Shown here piece after piece: positions 9,264 to 16,683 of a stretch of 38,742 nucleotides of DNA. This stretch comes from Sandarakinorhabdus sp. GTDB taxonomy: Bacteria; Pseudomonadota; Alphaproteobacteria; Sphingomonadales; Sphingomonadaceae. The stretch's first letter is position 1; each line of letters opens with the position of its first letter. Below the pieces are notes generated by a model. It did not search any database. It worked only from the letters and a program-made list of their open reading frames with translations, and was not told where the DNA came from. Location: assembly GCA_020693225.1 (NCBI GenBank), contig JAIMJL010000019.1, positions 1-38,742 on the forward strand, written 5' to 3'. The translations under genes were made by a program, and so were the position numbers.

Positions 9264-10922
9264 ATGACAATCCGGGTTTTGCGCATTGCGCTCTTGCTGG
9301 CGGCATCGGTTGCGACCGCCTCGCAGGCGCAGCCCGCCGTTTCAGATTCTCGGGCGCAGGCCGCCGTTGCAGATTCGCGGGCGCAGCCCGCCGTTTCAGA
9401 TTCGCGGGCGCAGCCCGCCGTGCCGGAGGAGATTGCCCGCGCGCTGCCGGAAATCGACCGGCAGTTTGCCGATTGGATGCTGGATGCGCGCGTTCCGGGG
9501 CTGGTATATGGCATTGTTGCCGATGGCCGGCTGGTGCATGTGCGCGGGCTTGGCGTGCAGGATCTGGACAGCCGCAGGCCGGTAACGGCGGACAGCCTGT
9601 TTCGCATTGCCTCCATGTCCAAGGCGTTTACGGCGCTGGCCCTGCTCGATTTGCGCGACAAGGGGGCCGTGCGGCTGGACGCGCCGGCGGCCACCTATGT
9701 GCCGGAAATGCAGGGCTGGGCGCTGGCTTCGCCGGACAGCGAGCCGATCACCGTGCAGGATCTGCTGCACCATGTGGCGGGCTTCGTGACCGACGATCCC
9801 TGGGGCGACCGCCAGACGCCGATGCCGGAGGCGGAGTTCACCAAACTGCTGGCGGCCGGGGTGCCCTTCACCCGGGCGACGGCGACGGCCTATGAATATT
9901 CCAACCTTGGCTATGCGACGCTTGGACGGATCATCACCAATGTTTCGGGGCGGAACTTTGCCGATACGATCGAAGCCACGGTGCTGAAGCCGCTGGGCAT
10001 GACGTCGAGCGGCTATGATGTTTTTGCCACGCCGCAGGCGAAGCGCGCGCTGGGCTATCGCTGGGAGAATGGCCGCTGGCTGCGCGAGCCGGAGATGGGG
10101 CCGGGGGCGTTCGGCGCGATGGGGGGATTGCAGACCTCGGCGAATGATTATGCGCGCTATGTGGCCTGGCTTTTGTCTGCCTGGCCGGCGGGAAGCGCCG
10201 GCAGCACAAAAACGCCGGCGGGAAGCGCCGGCAAACTTACAGAACCGGCGGGAAGCGAACGGACGACATTTTCGGGGCCGCTGAAACGCTCCACGGTGCG
10301 CGAGCTGGCGCGCGGCAATGGCTTTGCGCAGAGCCGCACGCGACCGGGCAAGACCGGGGCGACCGCCTGCCGGGTGGCCGCGACCTATGGCGGCGGCATG
10401 ATTTCCGGGCAGGATTGCGATCTGGGGTTCGTGCTGTTCCACGGCGGCGGCTATCCGGGCTATGGCTCGCACATCCTGCTGTTGCCGGACGCCGGGGTGG
10501 GCATCTTTGCCTTTGCCAACCGCACCTATGCGCCAGCGACAGCGGCGGTGTGGGATGCGGCGCTGGTGTTGCAGAGGGCCGGGGCGCTGAAGCCGGCGGC
10601 CATTCCAACGAGCGCGGCGCTTGCTGAAGCCTACAAGGCAGCCGGGCGGATCTATGCGGCGGGCAGCCTGCAGCCGGAAATGCGCTTTGTGGCGATGAAC
10701 ATGACGATGGATCGATCGGCAGAAGGCTGGGCGGCGGATCTGGCGCGCATGAAGGGGGAGACGGGCGCATGCGCGACCGATTCGCCGGTGCGGCCGACGG
10801 GGGCGCTTTCGGGAACCTTCAGCTGGCGTTGCGCGACCGGGCGGATCAGCGGCCAGATCCTGCTGGCGCCCACCACCACACCGCAGATCCAGGCGCTGAG
10901 GCTATCGGTGGTAGCTCCTTAA
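9264..10922 (+). CDS. Serine hydrolase of the class C beta-lactamase / penicillin-binding family, exported
   Basis: A 552-residue serine hydrolase whose substrate cannot be told from sequence. The N-terminus is a signal peptide (basic MTIRVLR, then a hydrophobic run, likely cleaved near ASQAQ). The family catalytic motifs are all present: SMSK near residue 117 (nucleophile Ser and Lys), YSN near 211 and HGGG near 392. Just after the signal peptide the protein carries nine-residue repeats of the type QPAVSDSRA, and between the YSN and HGGG motifs there is a Gly/Ser/Pro-rich insertion of three ten-residue repeats beginning PAGS. Both are exact in-frame DNA tandem repeats. The start is supported by a purine-rich GAGAGGG / GAGG stretch upstream. 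It is divergent from pcs. The stop codon lies on the edge of a repeat element. Esterase, D-aminopeptidase or beta-lactamase activity are all possible. Confidence 0.85.
   Translation: MTIRVLRIALLLAASVATASQAQPAVSDSRAQAAVADSRAQPAVSDSRAQPAVPEEIARALPEIDRQFADWMLDARVPGLVYGIVADGRLVHVRGLGVQDLDSRRPVTADSLFRIASMSKAFTALALLDLRDKGAVRLDAPAATYVPEMQGWALASPDSEPITVQDLLHHVAGFVTDDPWGDRQTPMPEAEFTKLLAAGVPFTRATATAYEYSNLGYATLGRIITNVSGRNFADTIEATVLKPLGMTSSGYDVFATPQAKRALGYRWENGRWLREPEMGPGAFGAMGGLQTSANDYARYVAWLLSAWPAGSAGSTKTPAGSAGKLTEPAGSERTTFSGPLKRSTVRELARGNGFAQSRTRPGKTGATACRVAATYGGGMISGQDCDLGFVLFHGGGYPGYGSHILLLPDAGVGIFAFANRTYAPATAAVWDAALVLQRAGALKPAAIPTSAALAEAYKAAGRIYAAGSLQPEMRFVAMNMTMDRSAEGWAADLARMKGETGACATDSPVRPTGALSGTFSWRCATGRISGQILLAPTTTPQIQALRLSVVAP
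9330..9424 (+). repeat. 27-bp tandem repeat, three copies plus a partial fourth
   Basis: Units begin at 9330, 9357 and 9384, with a 14-base partial at 9411. Each full unit encodes nine residues of the form QPAVSDSRA (second copy QAAVADSRA). The copies differ at only a few bases, so the expansion looks recent. It forms a linker between the signal peptide and the hydrolase domain. Confidence 0.9.
10184..10273 (+). repeat. 30-bp tandem repeat with a palindromic core, inside a coding region
   Basis: Three units begin at 10184, 10214 and 10244. The first two contain GCCGGCG-GGAAG-CGCCGGC, a perfect seven-base stem with a five-base loop; the third has a degraded right arm. The first 19 bases of each unit are conserved and the other 11 vary. 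The encoded ten-residue units start PAGS and interrupt the serine hydrolase in a probable surface loop. Confidence 0.88.
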
Positions 10923-11023
10923 AGCGAGTCTCGTTCTGATTGCATCAGAACGGCCGCTCTATCTTCCTGTTTTTCCGCAGGGGTTTCCGATCTGGTGATT
11001 CCACCAGATCGGAACATACTCTA
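10920..11023 (-). repeat. Double-hairpin interspersed repeat, copy A
   Basis: A 104-base element homologous, in reverse orientation, to 15529-15633. A 41-base run (10923-10963) is identical to the reverse complement of 15590-15630. It contains two hairpins: CGTTCTGAT-TGC-ATCAGAACG (10932-10952), and an 11-base stem CCGATCTGGTG / CACCAGATCGG with a four-base loop (10987-11012). The ends are TAGAG-like inverted termini. It overlaps the stop codons of both convergent flanking genes. It may also act as a bidirectional transcription terminator. Confidence 0.85.
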
Positions 11024-12199
11024 GGGAAAGGCCGGCATGATCCGTTTCATGAACTCGTCGAACATCGGCACGGTGAAGGCCGTGTCGCCGTGCGCGGGGG
11101 AATAGAGCATGCCCTTCTTGATCAGGCTGTTGCGGATCGGGGCGAGCTGGTTGACCTGTTTGCCCAGCTTGTCGGAAATGTCGCCGGAGCGGTGCGGCCC
11201 CGATCCCAGCTCGGCCATGGCGCGGACGTAGCGTTTCTCGGTTGGGGTGAGCCGATCGAAGCGGACGCGGAAGAAGCTGGCGTCCAGCTCGGCCAGTGCG
11301 GTGATGCTGGCATTTTCCACGTCGCGCGGGGAAATCGGCGAGCAGAATGCGAGATCCCAGGCATGTTTGCCCCATTCCTGCAGGAAATAGGGATAGCCCT
11401 GTGTTGCCCGGATGATGGCGCGGGTAGCCTCCGGCTCGATTGCTTCCTCCTCGCGCTCGATCGGCAGCACGATGGCGTTCCAGGCGGCGCCTTCGTCCAG
11501 CCTTGTGACCTGCACATATTCGAACAATCGCTCGGAATAGCTTTTGGCGCGGCCCATCTGGCCAAGCAGTTGCGGCAGGCCGGCGCCCATCATGGTGACC
11601 GGCAGGCCGGCCTGCGCGACCGCGTGCAGGGCGGCAATCAGCGCGCCCAATTCCGCCTCGCGGACATATTGCAGCTCATCGAGGAACAGCACGACGGCGG
11701 TATCGCGCTCTTTCGCCGCTTCGCCGACCGCCAGCAGCAGCTCGGCCAGATCGACCGAGAGATCGCCGGAATCGGCGACGCCCTTCTCTGGCTCGAAATC
11801 GAGGCTGACTTCGATGTCGGCATAGTGCAGCTTCAGCTTGGCGAAGCTGGCGAGCGCGCCGAGCGCCTTGCGAGCGCCGGATTTCGCCGTTTGCATGCGA
11901 TCAAGCTTCAGCAGGCAGGCGCGCAAGGGGGCAGCGAGAATGGCCGGCAGCGAGCGATCTTCGGGTGCCTCGATGCGCACGGCCTGCAAGCCCCGCCCTT
12001 CGGCTTCGGCGCGAATCTTGCCGAGCAGCACGGTTTTGCCGGAGCCGCGCAGGCCATAGAAGATGAAGCTGCGAGCCTGCCGCCCGGCGGCGATGCGATC
12101 GAGGGCGATTTCGGCCCGCTCGATCAGATCGTCACGCCCGGCAAGCTCCGGTGGCTGGTTGCCGGCCCCGGGGGCGAAGGGGTTGCGACGGGGGTCCAT
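11021..12199 (-). CDS. AAA+ (Orc/Cdc6-like) ATP-binding protein
   Basis: A 392-residue ATPase of unknown cellular role. A short Pro/Arg-rich N-terminus is followed by a P-loop GLRGSGKT at residues 49-56 and a Walker B VVLFLDELQYV near 170. A sensor-like MMGAGLPQL follows near 200. The C-terminal region (about 290-392), with RFDRLTPTEKRYVRAMAEL and GDISDKLGK, looks like a winged-helix domain. The architecture resembles archaeal-type Orc/Cdc6 or MalT/STAND-related ATPases found widely as lone genes in Actinobacteria and Alphaproteobacteria. No partner gene is adjacent. The TAG stop is supplied by the terminus of repeat copy A. It lies 56 bases downstream of the sugar dehydrogenase gene but has its own AT-rich upstream region. 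Confidence 0.85.
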   Translation of the reverse strand: MDPRRNPFAPGAGNQPPELAGRDDLIERAEIALDRIAAGRQARSFIFYGLRGSGKTVLLGKIRAEAEGRGLQAVRIEAPEDRSLPAILAAPLRACLLKLDRMQTAKSGARKALGALASFAKLKLHYADIEVSLDFEPEKGVADSGDLSVDLAELLLAVGEAAKERDTAVVLFLDELQYVREAELGALIAALHAVAQAGLPVTMMGAGLPQLLGQMGRAKSYSERLFEYVQVTRLDEGAAWNAIVLPIEREEEAIEPEATRAIIRATQGYPYFLQEWGKHAWDLAFCSPISPRDVENASITALAELDASFFRVRFDRLTPTEKRYVRAMAELGSGPHRSGDISDKLGKQVNQLAPIRNSLIKKGMLYSPAHGDTAFTVPMFDEFMKRIMPAFP

Positions 12200-12242
12200 A
12201 GCAAGCTTATCCCATATTATTTCCTACAGATAAACCTTGCTA
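12199..12242 (-). promoter_or_regulatory. Candidate promoter/operator of the AAA+ ATPase gene
   Basis: The 56-base spacer before the ATPase gene is AT-rich. On the minus strand it holds a TAATAT -10-like hexamer. The region is bracketed by a perfect seven-base inverted repeat, TAGCAAG (12199-12205) and CTTGCTA (12236-12242). One arm overlaps the start codon. Promoter or operator function is inferred. Confidence 0.3.
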
Positions 12243-12255
12243 ACTTTCCACCACA

Positions 12256-13404
12256 TCAGCCTGCCGGGCGCAGCCGGATGATCTTTCCTTCCGGCTCGTC
12301 GGTGAGCACATAGACCAGCCCGTCTGGCCCCTGCTGCACCTGCCGCACCCGCGCGCCGATTTCGATGCGCGTCTGCCGCGAAGGCTTGCCGTTGGCGCCC
12401 AGCCGCACAACGCGCACATCCTGGCTCATCAGGCCGCCGGCCAGCAGCGCGCCATCGAGCGCGGGGAGCGCGCGGCCGCGATAGACGGCGAGGCCGGACG
12501 GCGCGATCGACGGCGTCCACAGCGAAACCGGATCGCGCATGCCGGGGCGCGAGCGTTCGGAGGTGATCGGTTCGCCGGAATATTCGACGCTGTGGGTGAC
12601 CACCGGCCAGCCGTGATTGCCGCCGGAGGCCAGCTGGTTCAGCTCGTCGCCGCCGCGCGGGCCGTGTTCGGTGGCCCACACCACGCCGGTTGCCGGATCG
12701 CGCGCCAGCCCCTGGATGTTGCGGTGGCCGATGCTCCACACGCGGCGATCCCATCCCGAGGCCGGGTTAACGACGCCAGGATTGTCTTTCACCGGCGCGC
12801 CCTCCTGGGTGACACGCAGGACCTTGCCGAAAAACGCGGCCGGATTCTGCGCCTGGGTGCGGATCGGCTTGCCGTCGAGCTTGACGCTGGGGTTGCCGCC
12901 ATCGCCCACCGACAGCAGCAAGGTGCCATCGGGCAGCCAGAGCAGGCGCGAACCGAAATGCGCGCCGCCCCGCTTGGGCGTGGGGTTGCGGACCAATTCC
13001 TTGACCTCGGTCAGCATGTTGCCTGACAATTTGCCGCGTGACAGCGCCGTCATGTTGGCGTCTGCCGTGCCGACCGAGTGGGTGAAATAGACGAGGCCGT
13101 TGCGGGCGAAATCCGGATGCAGGCTGACATCGAGCAGGCCGCCCTGCCCCACGGCTGCGACCGGCGGCACGCCGTTCAGCGGCGGCCCGGCGCGGCCATC
13201 CTTGCCGAGGATGCGCATGCGCCCCGGCCGTTCGGTGACCAGCGCGCGGCCATCGGGCAGGAAGGCAATGCCCCAGGGGTGTTCGAGGCCGCTGGCCCAG
13301 ATCTCCCGGGCGACGCCCGGCTCGGCGGGAACCTCCCAGGGCACGACCGGTTGCGCCAGTGCCGGCATTGCCAGCAACCCGAATGCCAAGCCGATGAACC
13401 GCAA
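12256..13404 (-). CDS. PQQ-dependent aldose sugar dehydrogenase (Asd/YliI type), exported
   Basis: A 382-residue soluble glucose/sorbosone dehydrogenase-family beta-propeller that should oxidise aldose sugars in the periplasm with PQQ as cofactor. Typical blade motifs are visible: LEHPWGIAFLPDGRALVTER, GQGGLLDVSLHPDF, HFGSRLLWLPDGTLLLSVGDGG (shortened match), GHRNIQGLA and TEHGPRGGDELN. I take TTG at 13404 as the start: it is preceded by GGAGA with six bases between, and it places a signal peptide (RFIGLAFGLLAMPALAQ) at the N-terminus. The open frame continues upstream to 13842 but runs antisense through the metallopeptidase gene, so that extension is rejected. No PQQ biosynthesis genes are in the window. 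Confidence 0.88.
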   Translation of the reverse strand: MRFIGLAFGLLAMPALAQPVVPWEVPAEPGVAREIWASGLEHPWGIAFLPDGRALVTERPGRMRILGKDGRAGPPLNGVPPVAAVGQGGLLDVSLHPDFARNGLVYFTHSVGTADANMTALSRGKLSGNMLTEVKELVRNPTPKRGGAHFGSRLLWLPDGTLLLSVGDGGNPSVKLDGKPIRTQAQNPAAFFGKVLRVTQEGAPVKDNPGVVNPASGWDRRVWSIGHRNIQGLARDPATGVVWATEHGPRGGDELNQLASGGNHGWPVVTHSVEYSGEPITSERSRPGMRDPVSLWTPSIAPSGLAVYRGRALPALDGALLAGGLMSQDVRVVRLGANGKPSRQTRIEIGARVRQVQQGPDGLVYVLTDEPEGKIIRLRPAG

Positions 13405-13492
13405 AGACCGTCTCCTGCCAAAATATTTCAACCGTGCGAAAAGCCGATTCTGCTGGTAAGGCAGGCTCAACACACCGCCAAGGGGTAGGCCC

Positions 13493-14431
13493 ATGAAACT
13501 CGACGACAGCCGGGAAAGTTCCAATATCGAAAACCGTCGCGGCGAAGGCGGCGGCATGGGCGGCTTTGGCGGCCAGCAGGCCGGTGGTCTGGGCGGCGGC
13601 AGCGGCATGGGCGGATTGATCGCCATGTTCCTGCCGCTGATCTTTTCCAAGTTCGGCATCATCGGCGTGGTGATTGCCGCCGGCGCGCTGTTTTTGTTTG
13701 GCGGGCTGGGCGGTGGCGGCAGCGCGATTGCACCCGGCGCGCAGGTTTCTGCGCCATCAGCCCAGGCACCCGGCCAGCCTTCGCGGTTGACCAACGAAAC
13801 CGATGTTTTCGTATCGAAAGTGCTGGCCAGCACGGAAGACACCTGGGGGAAGATCTTTGCCGCGAGCGGGGAACGCTATCCGGCGCCGCCGCTGGTGCTG
13901 TTTGCCGGGCAGATCCGCTCTGCCTGCGGATCGGCGACCTCGGCGACCGGGCCATTCTACTGCCCCGGCGACCGCAAGGTGTATCTGGACACCAGCTTCT
14001 TCGAGGAGCTGGCGCGGCGCTTCGGCGCGCCGGGCGATTTCGCGGCGGCCTATGTGATTGCGCATGAGGTGGGGCACCATATCCAGACCATCACCGGCAT
14101 CTCGCAGCAGGTGACGAAGCAGCAGGCGCGCGCCGGGCGCACCGAGGCGAACGCGCTGCTGGTGCGGCTGGAATTGCAGGCGGACTGCTTTGCCGGCGTG
14201 TGGGCGCATCACAATCCCAACTTGCTGGACGAGGGTGACTTTGCCGAAGGGGTGCGCGCGGCACAGGCAATCGGCGACGACACCTTGCAGAAGCAGGCGC
14301 AGGGCCGTGTGGTGCCGGACAGCTTCACCCACGGCAGCAGCGAGCAGCGGGTGCGCTGGCTGACCAAGGGCTTCCGATCGGGCAATGTCGACACCTGCGA
14401 CACCTTCTCGGTGCCCGCAAACGCGCTCTGA
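13493..14431 (+). CDS. ypfJ: Neutral zinc metallopeptidase, YpfJ family
   Basis: A 312-residue membrane-anchored peptidase. After MKLDDSRESSNIENRRG and a Gly-rich stretch comes one membrane segment (about residues 40-75, LIAMFLPLIFSKFGIIGVVI). The zinc-binding and catalytic HEVGH motif is in AYVIAHEVGHHIQ near residue 192. A later glutamate-containing ELQADCFAGVWAH segment is the usual third-ligand helix of this family. Length matches other YpfJ proteins. The start has AAGGGG upstream. It is divergent from the sugar dehydrogenase gene with an 88-base spacer. The physiological substrate is unknown for the family. Confidence 0.92.
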   Translation: MKLDDSRESSNIENRRGEGGGMGGFGGQQAGGLGGGSGMGGLIAMFLPLIFSKFGIIGVVIAAGALFLFGGLGGGGSAIAPGAQVSAPSAQAPGQPSRLTNETDVFVSKVLASTEDTWGKIFAASGERYPAPPLVLFAGQIRSACGSATSATGPFYCPGDRKVYLDTSFFEELARRFGAPGDFAAAYVIAHEVGHHIQTITGISQQVTKQQARAGRTEANALLVRLELQADCFAGVWAHHNPNLLDEGDFAEGVRAAQAIGDDTLQKQAQGRVVPDSFTHGSSEQRVRWLTKGFRSGNVDTCDTFSVPANAL

Positions 14432-14472
14432 CGCGTCATAAAAGCGTCACGCGCGCGCGGCAGGAGATTGCT

Positions 14473-15531
14473 ATGCTGGATGTGCGCAAAGGGTTTCGGG
14501 CGGATGACCCTCTGCGGGCGCTCGGCATATCGCGCCCGGCCCCGATCTTTGATGATGCGCAGCGGCAAGCCCTGGCCGGGCGGTTGCTGGCGGGCGATGC
14601 ACCCGAGGCGGTTGTCGCCGACCTCGCGCGGGACGGGGTCGCGCTGCCGCTGGCGCGGGCCGAAGTGGAAGCGGCGCTGGCGCACCCCTATCTGAAGGCT
14701 GCCGCCCTTTTGCAGGCACGGCTTGCCAAGCGCGACTGGCTGCTGGAAAGCCGCGCCCGGCTGGAGCGCGAGGCGCTGCCCGAAGTGCCGCGCCGGCATG
14801 CGCTGGCGGCTGATGTTTTTCATGCCGAGCAGTATCTGCCGCTCAAGCCCGTCGTGATTTCGGGGCTGTTCGATCATTGGCCGGCGCGGCAGTGGACGCT
14901 GGAGATCCTTGCTGCCCGTGTGGGCAATCCGGAAATCGAAGTGCAGTCCAACCGCGAGGCGGATGCGGATTTCGAGCTGAACTCGCTGCGCCACAAGGCG
15001 AAGTGGCGCTGGCACGACCTGATCGAAAAGCTGCACACCACCCCGCGCAGCAATGATTTCTATGTGACCGCCAACAATGGCGGCACCAACCGCCGGGCGC
15101 TGGCAGCGTTGTGGGATGATGTGGGCGATATGCCCGGCTATCTGGCCGCCGGCCCGATGGGCGACGGCTTTTTCTGGATGGGGCCGGCCGGCACGATCAC
15201 CCCCTGGCACCACGACCTGACGCAGAATCTGCTGGTGCAGATGGCAGGCATCAAACGCGTTTCGCTGGTGTCGCCGCTGGAAACGCCGCGGATGCGCAAC
15301 CACCGCCACTGCTTCAGCCGCTTCGGCAGCGACGCGACACTGGCCGATGCCCCGGCAGACACGCGCCCGCGCATCCTGACGGTGGATATCGGCCCCGGCG
15401 ACGCGCTGTTCCTGCCGGTGGGCTGGTGGCACCATGTGGAAGCCTTGAGCCTCACCATCGGGATGAGCTTCACCAACTTCGTCTGGCCGAATGATTTCAG
15501 CAGTTTCTATCATTCGGACGGAGAGGTTTAG
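14473..15531 (+). CDS. JmjC / cupin-8 domain protein (possible Fe(II)/2-oxoglutarate hydroxylase)
   Basis: A 352-residue protein with a cupin-like JmjC fold in its C-terminal two thirds. The metal-binding HxD is seen in TPWHHDLTQN near residue 246, and the distal histidine in VGWWHHVEAL near 320. The strand KPVVISGLFDHWPA and the segment GIKRVSLVSPLE are typical of the FIH-like cupin-8 family. These use iron and 2-oxoglutarate to hydroxylate proteins or small molecules; the substrate here is unknown. The N-terminal ~110 residues are helical and family-specific. CAGGAG lies 7 bases upstream of the ATG. The TAG stop is the first three bases of repeat copy B. Confidence 0.85.
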   Translation: MLDVRKGFRADDPLRALGISRPAPIFDDAQRQALAGRLLAGDAPEAVVADLARDGVALPLARAEVEAALAHPYLKAAALLQARLAKRDWLLESRARLEREALPEVPRRHALAADVFHAEQYLPLKPVVISGLFDHWPARQWTLEILAARVGNPEIEVQSNREADADFELNSLRHKAKWRWHDLIEKLHTTPRSNDFYVTANNGGTNRRALAALWDDVGDMPGYLAAGPMGDGFFWMGPAGTITPWHHDLTQNLLVQMAGIKRVSLVSPLETPRMRNHRHCFSRFGSDATLADAPADTRPRILTVDIGPGDALFLPVGWWHHVEALSLTIGMSFTNFVWPNDFSSFYHSDGEV

Positions 15532-15633
15532 AGCATGTTTCGATCTCGTGGAATCACGAGCATCGAAAACCCATGCGGAAAATCATAAGGATAGAGCGGC
15601 CGTTCTGATGCAATCAGAACGAGACTCGCTCTA
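15529..15633 (+). repeat. Double-hairpin interspersed repeat, copy B
   Basis: A 105-base element running from TAGAGC to GCTCTA. It contains CGAT-CTCGTG-GAAT-CACGAG-c-ATCG (15541-15565) and CGTTCTGAT-GCA-ATCAGAACG (15601-15621). The second hairpin region is identical to copy A; in the first hairpin a stem pair is swapped relative to copy A (CTCGTG/CACGAG against CTGGTG/CACCAG), a compensatory change. Confidence 0.85.
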
Positions 15634-15663
15634 GGGGAGGCGGTCTGGGAAAGTCTGCCTCCG

Positions 15664-15700
15664 GCGGGAAGGGGCTTGAAGCCCCTTCACCCGCATTTTT
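15664..15700 (+). terminator. Rho-independent terminator-like hairpin after the JmjC/cupin gene
   Basis: The stem is GCGGG + AAGGGGCT, loop TGA, then AGCCCCTT + CCCGC with a two-base bulge, followed directly by A and five T (15696-15700). It should end transcription coming from the plus strand. Confidence 0.65.
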
Positions 15701-15762
15701 CAGCCAGACCTCTGCCAGGCGCCGATAGAGGGATACGCAGCGCCTGGCGAGGACAGCTGCGA

Positions 15763-16587
15763 TCAATCGATGCGATTGAAGTGGGTCGTTTCCAGTTTCG
15801 GAAGCCTGTCGCCGGCCCAGACAATGGTTTCCGTCATCGATTTTCGATCCTTGGCAACGGCATAGACGCGCGTCGAAACCGGAGCTCCATTCTTGCCCAA
15901 GGTCATCACCAGCGTGTTCGGTGCAGGCTGGCGCAGGGCAACGGTATCGATGAAATCCATCGTGCCGCTGATGGGCACGGGAACACCATCAAGCGCAGCG
16001 GTCGATTCCGCATGCCTGCTGGAACCATCAGGGGCGACAATTTCAACCAGCGATGTCCATTTATCATCCGGCGACACGCGGAACGTCATGGTGACCCGTT
16101 GCGGGCGCTCGCTCTCTGGAATGCGTGAAACGTCCAGCGACCAGCTTCCGACCAGCGGCAGCGGGCTGGATGCGGGGGCGGTGGGTGCCGGCGCGACTGC
16201 GGTGGGCTGGGTGGAGGGCGCTGCCGCGAGCATCAGTCCGAGTGCGGCCACAGGTATTGCGACAAGCATGACAATCATTCCTTTCGATCGATTCAACCCG
16301 ACGGTTTCGGGCTGCCCTGAGCTGTTGCCCGTGGGTGTTGGTGACGAAAGATCGATATTCTTGTCACAGAATTTTTGGGCCTCCAGCAGGCGCGCCAATT
16401 CGCGGCTGCTGCCGATGCCTGTCTTGCGGCGGGCGGCGCGCAAACGCTCGTTGATCGAGGTTTCCGATCGGCCAAGACGCGTCGCGATGGTCTTGGCCGT
16501 ATGGCCGGCCGCCAACAGCCGCAGAACTTCCAGTTCGCGGTCCGTCAGGTCTGAAAACGAGCCGAAGAAGTGTTCCGGGGCTGACAT
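15763..16587 (-). CDS. Membrane-tethered LuxR-type HTH regulator with extracytoplasmic domain
   Basis: A 274-residue protein with an unusual order. A LuxR/GerE helix-turn-helix sits at the very N-terminus (about residues 12-70: LTDRELEVLRLLAAGHTAKTIA). A linker and one membrane segment (about 105-130, MIVMLVAIPVAALGLMLAAA) follow, then a C-terminal domain of about 140 residues predicted outside the cytoplasm. That domain contains SWSLDVSRIPESERPQRVTM and YAVAKDRKSMTETIVWAGD. The layout suggests sensing of an envelope signal with DNA binding at the membrane, as in ToxR-like one-component systems; this is inference. Target genes are unknown. It lies 96 bases downstream of scpA on the same strand and probably has its own promoter. 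Confidence 0.75.
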   Translation of the reverse strand: MSAPEHFFGSFSDLTDRELEVLRLLAAGHTAKTIATRLGRSETSINERLRAARRKTGIGSSRELARLLEAQKFCDKNIDLSSPTPTGNSSGQPETVGLNRSKGMIVMLVAIPVAALGLMLAAAPSTQPTAVAPAPTAPASSPLPLVGSWSLDVSRIPESERPQRVTMTFRVSPDDKWTSLVEIVAPDGSSRHAESTAALDGVPVPISGTMDFIDTVALRQPAPNTLVMTLGKNGAPVSTRVYAVAKDRKSMTETIVWAGDRLPKLETTHFNRID

Positions 16588-16683
16588 GCCCTGTTCTCAC
16601 CACAGGCACCGTGGCGCGTCCATCCCAATTTATTTGGGCAGTCGGCAACCCGAGAGTTGCTCCATTGTCCGCTGCACGCGGCC

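Noticed and set aside
9330-10273. The regular repeats as a CRISPR array
   Set aside because: Units are in frame and contiguous without unique spacers of constant length, and no cas gene is present.
13405-13842. N-terminal extension of the sugar dehydrogenase frame
   Set aside because: It runs antisense through the YpfJ gene and lacks a signal peptide; the TTG at 13404 with GGAGA upstream gives a proper exported protein.
10920-15633. The inverted elements as ends of a composite transposon
   Set aside because: The four genes between them are ordinary chromosomal genes; no transposase, integrase or target-site duplication was recognised.
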